Assembly: GCA_037447655.1 (NCBI GenBank)
Contig: JBBHKE010000584.1
Span: forward strand, 126,001 to 190,000
From: Zygnema cylindricum
Lineage: Eukaryota; Streptophyta; Zygnematophyceae; Zygnematales; Zygnemataceae
Length of the DNA: 64,000 nucleotides
Direction of reading: 5' to 3'
Made by a program: the position numbers and the translations under genes. Positions within the stretch are counted from its first letter, which is position 1. Each line of letters starts with the position of its first letter. Under the pieces are notes generated by a model. The model did not search any database. It was not told the DNA's origin and saw nothing but the letters and a program-made list of their open reading frames with translations. This document shows, piece by piece, positions 25,201-35,895 of this stretch.

Positions 25201-26101
25201 ATATTTATTTTTTGTGGTGAGCCCCTCATTGAGAACCGCGTAAAAGAGAGCCCATTCCGGATGGCCGCCGTCGCAGATGTCCACTCCGAGGCAATCGGCA
25301 ATTTGCTGCGCGGAGGCGGTTGGACTGTAGATATTGGGATACTCCGGACATTTATATTTAAGATTTCCCTTTCCATTGTACACTCCCCACGACATCGCTA
25401 TCGCATCGGCCGTCGCGACCGCCCAGGAGCTCCCGCACTGGACAGTCCAAAAATAATTGAAGAAGTGGGAAATAAGAAACCTTTCAGATAAAACCGATTT
25501 TTAGAGAATGTGTTCTCGTCTTCCGGCGACTTGATTTTTCCACATGAAGATGGAAAAAAAAAAGTTGGGTGTGTGATTTTGTATTGGATTTATAATATAA
25601 TATATTTTTCTTATACTTAGTAAAAAATTGGGTCTCTACTTGGATGTTAACCCACCAGAACAATAATTGAATAATAATAATAATTCAATAATTTCGCCTG
25701 TTCATTTGCCTATGAATGCCGTATTATAAATTTCAATAGTGTGCTCTCACCTCTAGTGTGTCCTCCACTCTAGTAGTGACAGGTGTCAGTCGCCAGTCCA
25801 CCGCATTCGAGGGAACGATGTTATTGTAGAGATTGAAAATGGGACTTTGAAGTTGGGTGAGTTGACGCTTGGTCCCTTCCCATTGGCCGAAAGAAGAGAG
25901 CTTCTCGACAGACTCCTTTTCAAGAATATGACTTTTCACATTGATTCCCTTTTGCCACGTGGAATCTTGAAACCCCTTAGATATATCTATGATGTGGGGA
26001 GATACTTTACCATGGGAAGCTCTCATTTGACCAACTAAAAGAAACAAGATGGAGGCCAAGAAGGAAGATTTTGTCAAAGGAGAAAAATAGTTTGGAGCCA
26101 T
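22222..26101 (-). CDS. secreted papain-like (C1A) pseudo-protease with EGF-like and LysM domains
   Basis: Eight exons with GT-AG borders and matching phases: 26101-25751, 25437-25126, 24992-24888, 24605-24349, 24201-23919, 23710-23624, 23440-23356, 22838-22222. Together they give 698 residues. The start at 26101 is chosen because a signal peptide follows (residues 1-30, FLASILFLLVGQ); an ATG further upstream adds a poor N-terminus. Residues 31-98 are a short propeptide without an ERFNIN pattern. The C1A domain (about 99-342) starts AVDWR. At the active site it reads VEDTLE-CGSSWAV, so Ser121 replaces the catalytic Cys and Thr115 the oxyanion Gln. His295 (NHMVVIVGY) and Asn314 (WIIKNTRG) remain. 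Residues 345-436 are EGF-like and Cys-rich. LysM1 is at about 456-493 (YIIAPGDTCK) and LysM2 at about 503-548 (LFPGQILQIPC); a Cys-rich tail follows. LysM domains bind GlcNAc-type glycans, so an extracellular glycan-linked role is inferred. Introns are 133-517 bp and no stop interrupts the frame. Confidence 0.9.
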
Positions 26102-26594
26102 GGCAAAGACTTGTGCAATTTGTTTGGAAGAATAGATTAAGTTAATAGGTAAAAGTGTATAATTTCTTTTTGCCCCTAAAGCCAACGATCGGCGGCGTTT
26201 TTATTGTTTTTCGGCAATTTGCAACCCGAGTTTTGCGCTTGTCGTTAAGCCGTTTGTCGCCTGCGGGAGATTGTCTCTTTCCGTACTTTGTGACAGAATA
26301 CGGAAAGACGCATCGAGGTATACCTGGTAATCTGTTCCGTACCGTGATCACAAGTGAGACAGCTGACCACTGACAAATGGATCGTGGTATCGCGATACAC
26401 CTGACGCAAACGTCCTTGTCGCGGATCTTAAGGGATTTGTCTATATGCCGCTTTTTCATTGGTTGATTCCGTAAGTTTCGTCCTAAACGGATATGCTGAC
26501 GCTCCAGCGGGTATTCCGTATTTTACAGAACATGATTGTACTTTACTGGTTTTTGACTTTGTTCAGTTGTTGTCGACAGCGGTACGGATAGAAG
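26102..26594 (-). promoter_or_regulatory. upstream region of the C1A-LysM gene
   Basis: It should hold the promoter by position. I see an AT-rich ATTATACAC about 55 bp before the ATG, but no clear TATA box or named element. Confidence 0.25.
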
Positions 26595-26602
26595 GTACGC
26601 GG

Positions 26603-26991
26603 TAGTGTTGGGTATCGAGGACCACTTGCCGATATTCGATATGTACCGAATTTTAGGTACCCGATAATCGATATATCGATTCGATATATCGATTATCGAA
26701 ATATCGCGATATATTGCCGATATATCGCAAATATCGTATTGACGATATATCGAAAATGAAAATTTTAATTTTTTTTTTCAAACCGGGGGGCAAAATTTCT
26801 GTACGATTTTCCGTACGTTTTTTCGTACAGTTTTCCGTACTCTCACTGTACGGACAAGCAATTTTTGCGATATATATCGCGATAATTTATGTTGGTCCTG
26901 GTACGATATATCGAGGAATCTGTTCGATCGATATCCGATATATTGAATATCGAAATTATCGCGATATGAAACTACCCGATACCCAACACTA
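26603..26991. mobile_element. hAT-like miniature element with perfect 8-bp target duplication
   Basis: The termini TAGTGTTGGGTATCG and CGGGTA/CGATACCCAACACTA-type ends are inverted. The exact 8-bp repeat GTACGCGG flanks both sides (26595-26602 and 26992-26999). The 389-bp interior is dominated by palindromic CGATATATCG motifs. It lies about 0.5 kb upstream of the C1A-LysM gene. A left-end fragment of the same family is at 42844. Confidence 0.9.
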
Positions 26992-27311
26992 GTACGCGGT
27001 CTCCAATTTCTTACGCACGTGTCATCAATATTTTTTGCGGAAAGTCCGGAAACACTTTTCGCAGACATGAATTTTTCCTCCACGTAAGCGCTTACGACAT
27101 CATGTACAATCGCAGGCATATTTCGTACAATATTGGTACTTACCGCCGGTAACATTACTGGTTACTTTTGACTTCTGAAAACGGATCTCACGACCGGCTA
27201 AAAGAGACAACCAACTGCAACTGAAACATATAAATATAAATACTGATACTCATATATAAGCGGAGGCGCACGTGCTCTGACTCCGCTAATTTGGGGCAAA
27301 CAACAACCAAA

Positions 27312-27763
27312 GGTCGCAAAAGTCAAAATTTTAGATACCCGAAACAGTTAATTTGTTTTTTTAAAAATCTGAACACCCGATACCCGACCGGGTTATGTCA
27401 CGCTCCTAAATTGTAAACCGTTAACCCCACACGCGTTTACTAAAATAAAAGTTAACCGAAACTCTATTTCTCGCGACTACCCGTACTCGCCCTTACCCGA
27501 ATATGTATAAAATTAATGGTACATCTCCCTCAAACCTTCCACCTTACCAAGAGTAGAAAGCACAATAATGCTGGATAGTATGGAAACTACAAAACCTTCA
27601 ATTTTTTTAGTTTTTTGCTTCCCCGACAGTACCCATTTTTTTTTTTTTTTTGCAAATCACCCGCTCAAATCCGACCGGCCCCCAAATTTGGCACCCAAAT
27701 CCGTTCCGGATCGGACGCGGTCGGGCGGGTACTAGTCGGGTACGAATTCAGGTACCCGATTGT
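27312..27763. repeat. dispersed repeat R2, copy 2
   Basis: Colinear with 3448-3918, from GGTCGCAAAAGTCAAAATTT to GGTACCCGATTGTGAC, including the T-run (about 27638-27654) and TTTGGCACCCAAATCCG. It differs by scattered substitutions and small indels. Confidence 0.75.
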
Positions 27764-27861
27764 GACAACAACAAAGAAATAGAAGGTTTCGAGTAGTGTT
27801 GTTATCGGCAACTTTATAACTGACGATAGATTCGATAATCAATATACCGAATATCGAAAGG

Positions 27862-28591
27862 TTAGATTCGATAAATCCATATCCCGAATATACTGAAGGT
27901 ATGTCCTAAATCATTACAGTAAAAACAATTCTTAGATCCATTTCCGGACACACTGTTACATCTAATTTTCTGAAACTGAGAATTAGATACCTTCATGTTC
28001 CTCTCATTTGATAAAACCTCTTTACTGGCCTCTTCATCTAAAACAAATCTTCTTGCTAGAGTTAAGTTCCAATCCTTTTTATCAATTGACGTCAATTTAC
28101 CTAATGCACTCTTATATTCTTTAGGTAGGCTTCTCATTAACAAGAGAGCTTGTTGAGCATCTGTAAAGTTTCCTCCTGCTAATTCATTTTCTACAAATAA
28201 TACTTCTAACTCAATATAGTGTTTCTCCATACTACCTCCCAGATACTTATATTCAACTATTTTAGTCACACTACTGCACCATTGATATATAGAAGTCTTT
28301 TGATACGTACATTCTAAGCTCTTCTATAATTCAATTCCACTCTTAAAACTTAGGTATGACATTACCAGTTTCTCAATCAAGGAGGTCTTGATAACTCTTA
28401 GACACTCATGGTTCTTCCTTTTCCATCCATGTGATGTTTCGCCCAAAGTCCCATCCACCACATCCATTAGCTCCATCGTCTCGAAGTAGCTCTCTAGCAT
28501 GCACTTCCAATAGTGATAGTTAGATCCATCAAATATGGATAGCCATGGGCGTGGGCCCATAACCTGTTGTCCATAGCCTATTTCAGCCATG
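27862..28591 (-). pseudogene. copia gag, family C4
   Basis: The minus-strand gag starts MAEIGYGQQVMGPRPWLSIF, with the typical SNYHYWK motif. It is cut by a stop near 28324 and resumes as a UBN2 domain (YLGGSMEKHYIELEVLF, LLLMRSLPKEYKSALGKL). It ends at a partial CCHC knuckle, CFYCNDLGH. Sequence beyond 27862 is unrelated, so protease and pol are missing. The residues QVMGP are encoded by the primer-binding site itself (28551-28564). Confidence 0.75.
28551..28564 (-). promoter_or_regulatory. primer-binding site, half-tRNA initiator-Met type (C4)
   Basis: The minus strand reads GGTTATGGGCCCAC after ...GGACAACA, the same arrangement as Drosophila copia (LTR end ACAACA, then GGTTATGGGCCC). It is complementary to the anticodon arm of initiator tRNA-Met, not to its 3' end. 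Confidence 0.8.
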
Positions 28592-29887
28592 GATTACTCA
28601 CGGAAAACACCTACAGACTACCCCAAACCAGCTGTGTTTCAGACAACACAGATTACTCCACAATATACAAAAACACCTCAAACTGCACCAGTATGCAATA
28701 TGTACTCGACACTACAACTTCCTAAAGTAACAGTGTGATCCACAAATGAATCATAGAGATATGAGCTCCAGAGTTTCCCAAAAACAGCTGACCGCTTATC
28801 AAACTAACCAAGTAAATCTCTCACAGAATTCTACAGAAACAACAAAAAAGAATGAAACTACACAACAATATAGTTTCTATATCATAAAACATCCACACAA
28901 AGTTTCATATCAAGATATCATTCAGAGTGATCACACTGACAGGTCAAAGATGCAGAAAAACAGTCTGCCGCTACTTTGATAAACTCAGCTGATAAATCAA
29001 AATAAAACTAAGTCCTACAAGTTTATACTTACAAAGTTATCTACTGAGACCTAACCAATAAAATAGCTACACGTGTAATTAAGTAATGTACAAATACAGA
29101 CAATGTACGTCAACGGTACGTCTACTGTACCGGAGGTGCGTCTAAACCCTAATTATGACTTTTATCTAATTTCACTATTGCAACATTAAAAACTAATTCA
29201 CTACATACAAATTAGAGTTGTTTCAGATATTTACAAATACGAGCCGTACATGAATTGTGCAACTTGCTTAGTCAGCAATTAGTGAGTCCGTCCAAACGGT
29301 TGTAAGCGTCCGCACAACTCAACTTCGAATTCGCGGATCGCCGTTAGATGTAGATTAAATCTTAGCAGTGATTGACACGCGTCTAGTAGCTTTGTCCGAA
29401 TGTGGTCCCACTTCGAATCGAGTCCGTCGACTCGATTCGTATCCGTTTTTGTCGCGTGTGTCAGCATAGGTCACATAAGTCCAACCGAGTGTGGTCATGT
29501 GGTACGAAGCACCTGAGCGCGTACGTCGTGCTTCGTCACTTGTGGTCCCGCGTGAATCGTGTCCGTCGACACGATTCGAATCAACGGTCATTACGGCAGA
29601 CCGTACCATATATTTCCTTTAAATGTGATTCAGATTATGTCCGTCCGATTATGCAAATCCATTTGTCCGATGTACGACGCGTGTAAATGGTCGTCGCGAC
29701 TTTTCCGTAAAACCTGTATAATCTTTGATTGCCGACACGTGTCCCCGCAGAAGTACAACATACTCAAGACTACTTGTGCTACTCTCATACTATATATCGT
29801 AAGTATTACATCATGTTTCCCAAAAATATTATAAGTCCTAAAAGTCTCCCTCACAGCCTCATCTACTGAGGACTAAAGCTTTCAAAT
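28565..29887 (-). mobile_element. probable 5' LTR of family C4 (far boundary uncertain)
   Basis: The LTR end (ending ACAACA in sense) is fixed by the adjacent primer site at 28551-28564. The other end is not clear; the next element begins near 29888. Contents are non-coding and CGTAC-rich near 29.1-29.7 kb. Confidence 0.4.
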
Positions 29888-30186
29888 TACAACACTATCC
29901 TCCCATCCCCGTACTCTCTCTCTACGATGGGAATCTTTCTTATCTTAGTGAACACGTGCTTATCCTTACACATGTGCATGGAGGCACCTGAATCTATAAT
30001 CCAGCTGCTTCACCTTTCAATCCACCGGAAGCACATTTATGCCTTTGTGGAATTTTGACCTCGTTTTTCGCCTCCAACTCCTCATCCAATAGGAGCTCAT
30101 CGTCCTCGTCCTCGGATTCTGCCTCATGCACCTCTGTCACAAGGGCCTTTTTCTTTCCTCTCGCGGTTCCACCGGTCTGCCCCTAG

Positions 30187-30667
30187 AGATGTACCGAAGT
30201 GGTACGATTCAGCAACAACAGTTGGCTGATCAGAAAGTTAAGGAATATGTATACAAAGGGGGGAAGATGTTCGATTTTTGCAATGAGCTTGCTACACTCT
30301 TCATGGAGCTAGAGAGTGCGGGAAAACATTTTAGTGAAAAAGAAAAGGTTAACCGTTTACTGATGAAGTTACCCGATGAGTTCGAGGACATAGTCAACCG
30401 TTTGCAGGACTTGCCGGACTCAAGGTGGATATGGAACTCAGTGGTAGGGATGATTCTCGTTCAGGAGAATACGATTGAGATCCAAAGGGGAGGAAAGAGT
30501 GGGCAAGCCTTGGCAGCTGCAACCGATAAGAGGAACAAGGATTCCCGAAGACCGGTCGGAAACTATGGGGGGAGGGAGCAAAAAAATCAGACCGACGAGT
30601 TCGGACCAAGGGCTCCCAAAGGTTTATGTCATTTTTGTTAGAAACCGGGGCACTATATAGCGGAGTG
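30187..30667 (+). pseudogene. inverted gag segment inside a C1 element
   Basis: The plus strand encodes the middle-to-end part of C1 gag (EMYRSGTIQQQQLADQKV to KGLCHFC, then a stop in the zinc knuckle). The surrounding element reads on the minus strand. The breakpoints are visible by comparison with the intact order at 60930-61450: CTGCCCCT joins AGAGATGTACC, and GCGGAGTG joins AGAGCCATCC. About 30 bp were lost at the left junction. Confidence 0.85.
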
Positions 30668-31085
30668 AGAGCCATCCACAGATCGGATGCCCTTTCTACC
30701 TGCAAATGAGGACACGCAAGTCCTTGAGTAAGATGGCGTAGGATGAAGTGCTTTGCCGCCATATTGTTGAAGTCCCAGGTTTTAGTATCATTCTCCTCGT
30801 TCCTCGGAATAGGTGACATGAATGCTGAACCAGTTGCCATTGGTGTGGTCGTCTCCTTCTCCGCTCCTTTTTCCACCACCTCTCCTTCTTTTGTCTCATC
30901 CGTTGAAGATGGATATGCTTTCTTTGTGAATCTGCTTCCTCCAAACCCTGGAGGGATTCCAAGACTTGATGGACGCCCTAATCGTCCACTCACTATCCCC
31001 CAAAACCTTTTTTCGCATAGAGCTTCTATCATCATACTTTCCCAGTATATGAAGCCAGTTCCATTAAATATTGGTACCCTAGAGG

Positions 31086-31099
31086 GTGGGCCCATAACC
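31086..31099 (-). promoter_or_regulatory. primer-binding site, half-tRNA initiator-Met type (C1)
   Basis: Perfect GGTTATGGGCCCAC on the minus strand, directly after the LTR end TTTCC. Confidence 0.85.
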
Positions 31100-32155
31100 G
31101 GAAACTCTGAGACCTCTATAAGTCCTCATAATGGACAGCTTCCAAGAAGCCTCTAAGATAACCCTGACCCCTTTGTGTTTCAACAAGAACAACTGCCACC
31201 CTGGCAGACAAAAACTTCGACCACCTTCAAGGCAAGACTCCCTTGGGTCGATAGCAAAAAGAATCTCTAAATTTGCTTCCTTGAGCAGTAAGTTATGGAG
31301 GGTCAAAGTTGACCTTTTGTACAGAAAGCTCTCTGGGAGAGAGGGTCCTATCTACTAATTTTTCTAAGTCCTATCTCTCTCACAGACTCTATCTACTGAT
31401 GTACGAAACCAATCATATTACACTTTCGTACACAAAAGTACAACTACCGGTGTACTTTTTGTACAGACAATGTACGACATGCCCTAAATGTTGACACGTG
31501 GTATATCCGGATTTGCTCATTTAATCCTCGGAGATGCCGCGATTCCAATATTATTTTGCCACGTGTTATCCGACGTGGCGATGACCAAAAACCGCCGAAA
31601 TCCTCTTCCGCGATCTCGACATTCATTGCGGCCGTCCGATTAAATGCACATTTAATCGTAGCCATAATAAATACCTGCGCGGTATTCGTTTCGCTATTGA
31701 AACAAATGCGCGGTACATGTTTCTTGTCCGTACCTTGATTCGTACTTTTACATTCCTGGATCTATGTATCCCGTGAACAGTTTCAGTTAAATGAATTATC
31801 CTACATGGTAATGTTTAATTAAATATCAAACCATATAGTAAGTATCAGTAGTTCTATAGTTAACGGATAAGGCTACTGGCTACCTGTGGTAACGTCTGGC
31901 AGGTACCAGGATCAAATCCTGGATGGCAGCATATACCCTTTTAGTAAATAACCCCTAACGGTAATAAACTAATATATTTCCCGTAAACCTATGGAGAGCC
32001 TAGGTAGCCATGGCTCTAGCTTCCTCTCCAATTTCTCAATGATTGCGACAAGTTTGAGAGTGGGAGAGAGAAGTTAGAGATAGACTGCCTCAGTATCTTT
32101 CTATATTTCTATTTAGACCTAGAAAATACTTTAAAACGGACCACTAATTTTTACA
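31100..32155 (-). mobile_element. C1 LTR, 5' (1056 bp)
   Basis: In sense orientation it begins TGTAAAAATTAGTGG and ends GAGGTCTCAGAGTTTCC. It is colinear with the LTRs at 34836-35881, 40234-41283 and 52661-53698. It carries the antisense tRNA-like module at 31862-31931. Confidence 0.85.
31862..31931 (+). ncRNA. tRNA-like module in C1 LTR (antisense to the element)
   Basis: It reads GGATAAGGCTACTGGCTACC then CCAGGATCAAATCCTGG, a T-arm-like hairpin with a B-box-like core (GATCAAATCC). The same module occupies the same place in the other C1 LTRs. It is degenerate and not a predicted working tRNA. Confidence 0.5.
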
Positions 32156-32159
32156 AATC

Positions 32160-32595
32160 TCTACCTATGCAATGATCTCTATTTGTACATGTGTGCACTT
32201 CTATTCTATGATGAATGTGCACTCTTGTTGTCCAATCGCTACACGCCAAAATATTCAATGTTAGCCGTCGGTGGCCGCGCCCAAAGATGCTTCAGTGTTT
32301 CCGCCAAAAGTGTATGTCGTGGAATCGTCACCCGATTTCGTACGATTCGATCATGTTGTCCGTACAATATCGACGCTCCGATTTCCGTATATAATATTGT
32401 CCGATATCGCCCAAATTCAACAGGTATTTAGTGGGAGAGTGAGCATTGGGAAACTATCTCTGATTTTGTATTAAGAAGGGGAAAATGCCTCTGGTGAAAT
32501 ATAAATTTATATTTTTTTGCTGGATCACTTTGTTATCTTTGTCTTGCTTGCGCTGTGGTGTATCTACTACTGTTATTGTTATCTTTTCTATCAAT
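32160..32595 (+). mobile_element. probable 5' LTR of family C3 (left end uncertain)
   Basis: Its 3' edge is set by the primer site at 32596. The left part abuts the C1 LTR at 32155, so the true start is not certain. Confidence 0.45.
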
Positions 32596-32607
32596 TGGTA
32601 CCGGAGC
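32596..32607 (+). promoter_or_regulatory. degenerate canonical copia primer-binding site (C3)
   Basis: TGGTACCGGAGC matches the usual plant copia primer site TGGTATCAGAGC (3' end of initiator tRNA-Met) at 10 of 12 positions. C3 therefore primes differently from C1, C2 and C4. Confidence 0.7.
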
Positions 32608-32650
32608 AGGATTAGAGCTCCACTTTTCGTGTCACAGTTGCGAGTGTGGT

Positions 32651-34588
32651 TGCCATGGGGAAAAATAAGAACAAGGCTTCCCCCTTTACGCCATCGTCAT
32701 CTTTTCCTCCTTTGGAGATTTGGGTTGATGAATCTGATCCTCTAAAATAAACGGTTGAAGCTAGCTTCGGAGTTGTGGATCCTCATCCTCCATATTCGTC
32801 GATACAAGAGAAAGGTGGAGGAGCCGGTCTTACGGAGAGGCAATTGAGTTCACTTTTCGAGAAACTCCTCAGCCTCATGGATCAACGATTTTATGACCTT
32901 AATCGAAAGATCCCGAATGTGAGCCGAGGCAATCCGAATGATGACTATCGTAATGGAGGAAATCAAGATGATGCGAACAAAGTGGAGAAAATTATTGTCG
33001 ACGATGACTTTAACTTGGAAGAAGGAGGTGAGCAAGAAAATTCATATTCTATGCCGGGGAAATCAGTGATATTCAACGGCATCAATTTTGTAATGTGGAA
33101 AAAATACATCAAGACCCTATTGCCATTGCCTCGCTTTTGGAAAGTGGTAAATGGAGAGGAGAAGCCCCCAGATTTTGACCGAATTGCTTGAGGAAAATGG
33201 AAACAAAAAGACTTGGCAGCTATCGCCGAGCTCATGCAATCCTGCACCGCCACTATTCATGAACATTTTCTCACTCACGGGACAACCCATAGAGGCTCGA
33301 AGGCTCTCGAGAATCAATTTGAAAAGGGGGCCAAAATAAGGGCCAACATATTTTCGAAGATTTCATGCAATTTAAGTTTAGACAAAATGAGTCCGTAGAT
33401 GACGCACTAAAGAGGTATAATATCATTATAAAAAATTTGCTCAATAATGGTACGATAATTATGGAGGAGGATAAGGTCACAGGACTTAAATATTACTTCA
33501 TTTAAAGTAAATCTTAAGTGTAAGAGATAATTGCACATACAAATATGCAGTCAATTTTCTGAAAAATGTAGAAGAGGAAGGCAATCAGAGGAAGGCAGTC
33601 AGTCAGAGGAATGCAGTTAGGCAAAAAAGACACTAACTCTCAATGTAACCTCTCTTGATGCTATGGATATTAATTATCTCCCCGGTAAAACATGTGGTAG
33701 AGGTGGAGGTCCTAGAGGGACTAGTAGAGGTTTTAGAGGCAAGGACCAATCAAGCGGCTCTACAGATAGGAAATCTCAGTCTGGCGACATCACATGGTTT
33801 CGCTGTAATAAGTCTGGCCATGTCTCAACCGCTTGCCGGATAAGGACAAGCAGTGCCACAACTCTGGAAAGTAACCAGTCTGGCCATGTCTCAACCGCTT
33901 GCCCGGATAAGGACAAACAGTGCCACAACTGTAGAAAGTGGGGCCACATGAGCCCACAATGCTTCGCTAAGAATGACGTTGGGGGCGACAGAGGCGGTCC
34001 CAATGGCGGTCGAAAAGTGGGTTAACAGGAACGAACAGGTGGCGGCTGTGAAGGTTGCTTCGGTGGCCATGGAAATTATTCGATTCGAAAATCTTTGAAG
34101 AAAAAGACGGTCAAACTTTCGCCTTATTAAATTTTCGTACCACCACGCGTGACGACACCAAATCCGGAAAAGATTGGGTAATCGATTCGGGTGCGTCACA
34201 CCACGTCTGCACTGACGCAAACCTATTTGACGATATGCGCAAGTTAACAACTCCGAAACGCATCACGGTGGTACGTGATGACGTCATCACGGTTGGAACT
34301 GTTGGTGCCGTACGGTTAAATCTGGCGACGTACGGAGTCGATGGAGCAGGATACTTAACAGAAACGAAATTGTTGAACACAATGTATATTCCTAACGCTT
34401 CAATGAACCTTGTTTCCGTACCTCAAATCTAATGAACCGGATGTAGCGTCCTCTCACACGATGACGGGACGATTCAAATCTTACGAAAGGACGAAATTGT
34501 AATCGGAGAAGGCGTGGTGACAAAATCCATGCACAACAAGCTCATCTGGAAACGACCGACCACGCCTCCTACCTCCAATGGCATAATA
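32651..34588 (+). pseudogene. copia gag-protease, family C3, interrupted
   Basis: Starts MGKNKNKASPFTPSSSFPPL, with a stop after DESDPLK and further stops near 33189 and 33396. Gag continues with VIFNGINFVMWKKY. A Gly/Arg-rich stretch precedes knuckles: one has lost its first Cys (FRCNKSGHVSTAC) and one is intact (CHNCRKWGHMSPQC). Protease follows with DWVIDSGASHHVC and ends LWKRP. The frame is cut at 34588 by the C1 insertion and resumes at 41284. Many stops make it dead. Confidence 0.85.
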
Positions 34589-34835
34589 TGTAGAAACTAA
34601 TGGTTTTAACGTATTTTCTAGGTCTGAATAGAAATATAGAAGCCAAGGCAGTCTATCTCTAACTTCTCTCTCCAACTCTCAAACTTGTCACAGTCACTGA
34701 GAAATTGGAGAGGAAGCTAGAGCCATGGCTACCTAGGCTATCCTGAGGTTTATGGGAAATTTATTTTAGTTCAGGTTTATTTATTTAAAAGGTATGTGCC
34801 GGCGGCAGGAATTGATCCTTGTACCAACCGGCCGG
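34589..34835 (+). mobile_element. truncated C1 LTR, first 247 bp
   Basis: It starts TGTAGAAACTAATGG and follows the 3' LTR at 40234-41283 closely, sharing GGTATGTGCCGGCGGCAGG. It stops at CCAACCGGCCGG, inside the tRNA-like module, where another full LTR begins. It is closer to the 3' LTR than the adjacent full LTR is. Confidence 0.85.
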
Positions 34836-35881
34836 TGTAGAAACTAATGGTTCTAAAGTATTTTCTAGGTCTAAATAGAAATAAAGAAGCCGAGGCAGTG
34901 TACCTCTAACTTCTCTCTCCAACTCTCAAACTTGTCGCAGTCACTGAGAAATTGGAGAGGAAGCTAGAGCCATGGCTACCTAGGCTATCCTGAGGTTTAC
35001 GGGAAATTTATACTAGTTTAGGGATTATGTACTAAAAGGTAATCCGGCCACAGGATTTGATTCTGGTACCTGCCGGTCGAAAGCTAGTAGATAGCCGATA
35101 GCCTTAGTCGTTAGGTCTAGAAGTAGTCTTACGTAACATATAGTACGATATAAATTTAAACATTAATACGTAGGTTAAATCATTTAACTGTAACTCTGTA
35201 CGATATACATAGATCGGTAATGTATAAGTACGGAATTCGGTACATTCACAAAATCAATATCGCGCATTTTATTTAGTAAGTGAAACGAATACCGCGCATG
35301 TATTTATTACGGCTACGATTAAATTAGATTCTAATCGGACGGTCGGAATTAGCGCCGAGATCGCGGAGGAAGATTTCGGCGGTTTGTGGTCATCGCCACA
35401 TCGGATGACGCGTGGCGAAATTACGTTGGATCGTGGAATCTCCGGAGATTATGGCACCGAATCCGGATATGACATGTGTCGACATTTGGGACATGTCGTA
35501 CAATGTTCGTACATAAAGTACACCGGCAGCTGTACTTTTGCGTACGGAACTGTATTCTGATTGGTTTCGTACATCAGTAGATAGAGTCTGTGAGAGAGAT
35601 AGGACTTAGAAAAATTAGGAGATAGGACCCTCTCTCCCAGAGAGCTTCTGTACAAAAGGTCAACTTTGACCCTTCATAACTTACTGCTCAGGGGAGCAAA
35701 TTCAAAGATTCTTTTTGCTATCGACTCAGGGGAGTCTTGTCTTCACAGGGGTAAAGGTGGTCAGAGTTTTTGTCTGCCAAGGTGGCAGTTATTTTTGCTT
35801 AAACACAAAGGGGTCAGGATTATCCTAGAGGCTTCTTGGAAGCTGTCCACTCTGAGGACTTATGGAGGTCTCAGAGTTTCA
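34836..35881 (+). mobile_element. C1 LTR, 5' (1046 bp)
   Basis: TGTAGAAACTAATGG to GAGGTCTCAGAGTTTCA, TG...CA ended and followed by the primer site. It is clearly diverged from the 3' LTR (different sequence around 35010-35110), so the two are not a recent pair. A tRNA-like module lies antisense at about 35040-35110 (GGTACCAGAATCAAATCC on the minus strand). Confidence 0.9.
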
Positions 35882-35895
35882 GGTTATGGGCCCAC
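35882..35895 (+). promoter_or_regulatory. primer-binding site, half-tRNA initiator-Met type (C1)
   Basis: GGTTATGGGCCCAC immediately after the LTR. The embedded ATG (35886-35888) pairs with the CAU anticodon and is in frame with gag. Confidence 0.9.

Larger units (their letters stand above)
29888..31099 (-). pseudogene. copia gag/protease fragment, family C1, internally rearranged
   Basis: From right to left on the minus strand, gag starts at the primer-site ATG (31095, MGPPSRVPIFNGTGFIYWE) and runs to HLQVERASDLWMAL near 30670. Next comes a ~480-bp block in the opposite orientation (30187-30667). The minus order then resumes from the Gly/Lys-rich linker (ARGKKKALV in the intact copy at 60.9 kb) and the acidic EDEDD stretch to the start of protease (KIPIVE, YGDGR) near 29888. 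The pol genes are missing. It is joined to the 5' LTR at 31100-32155. Confidence 0.85.
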
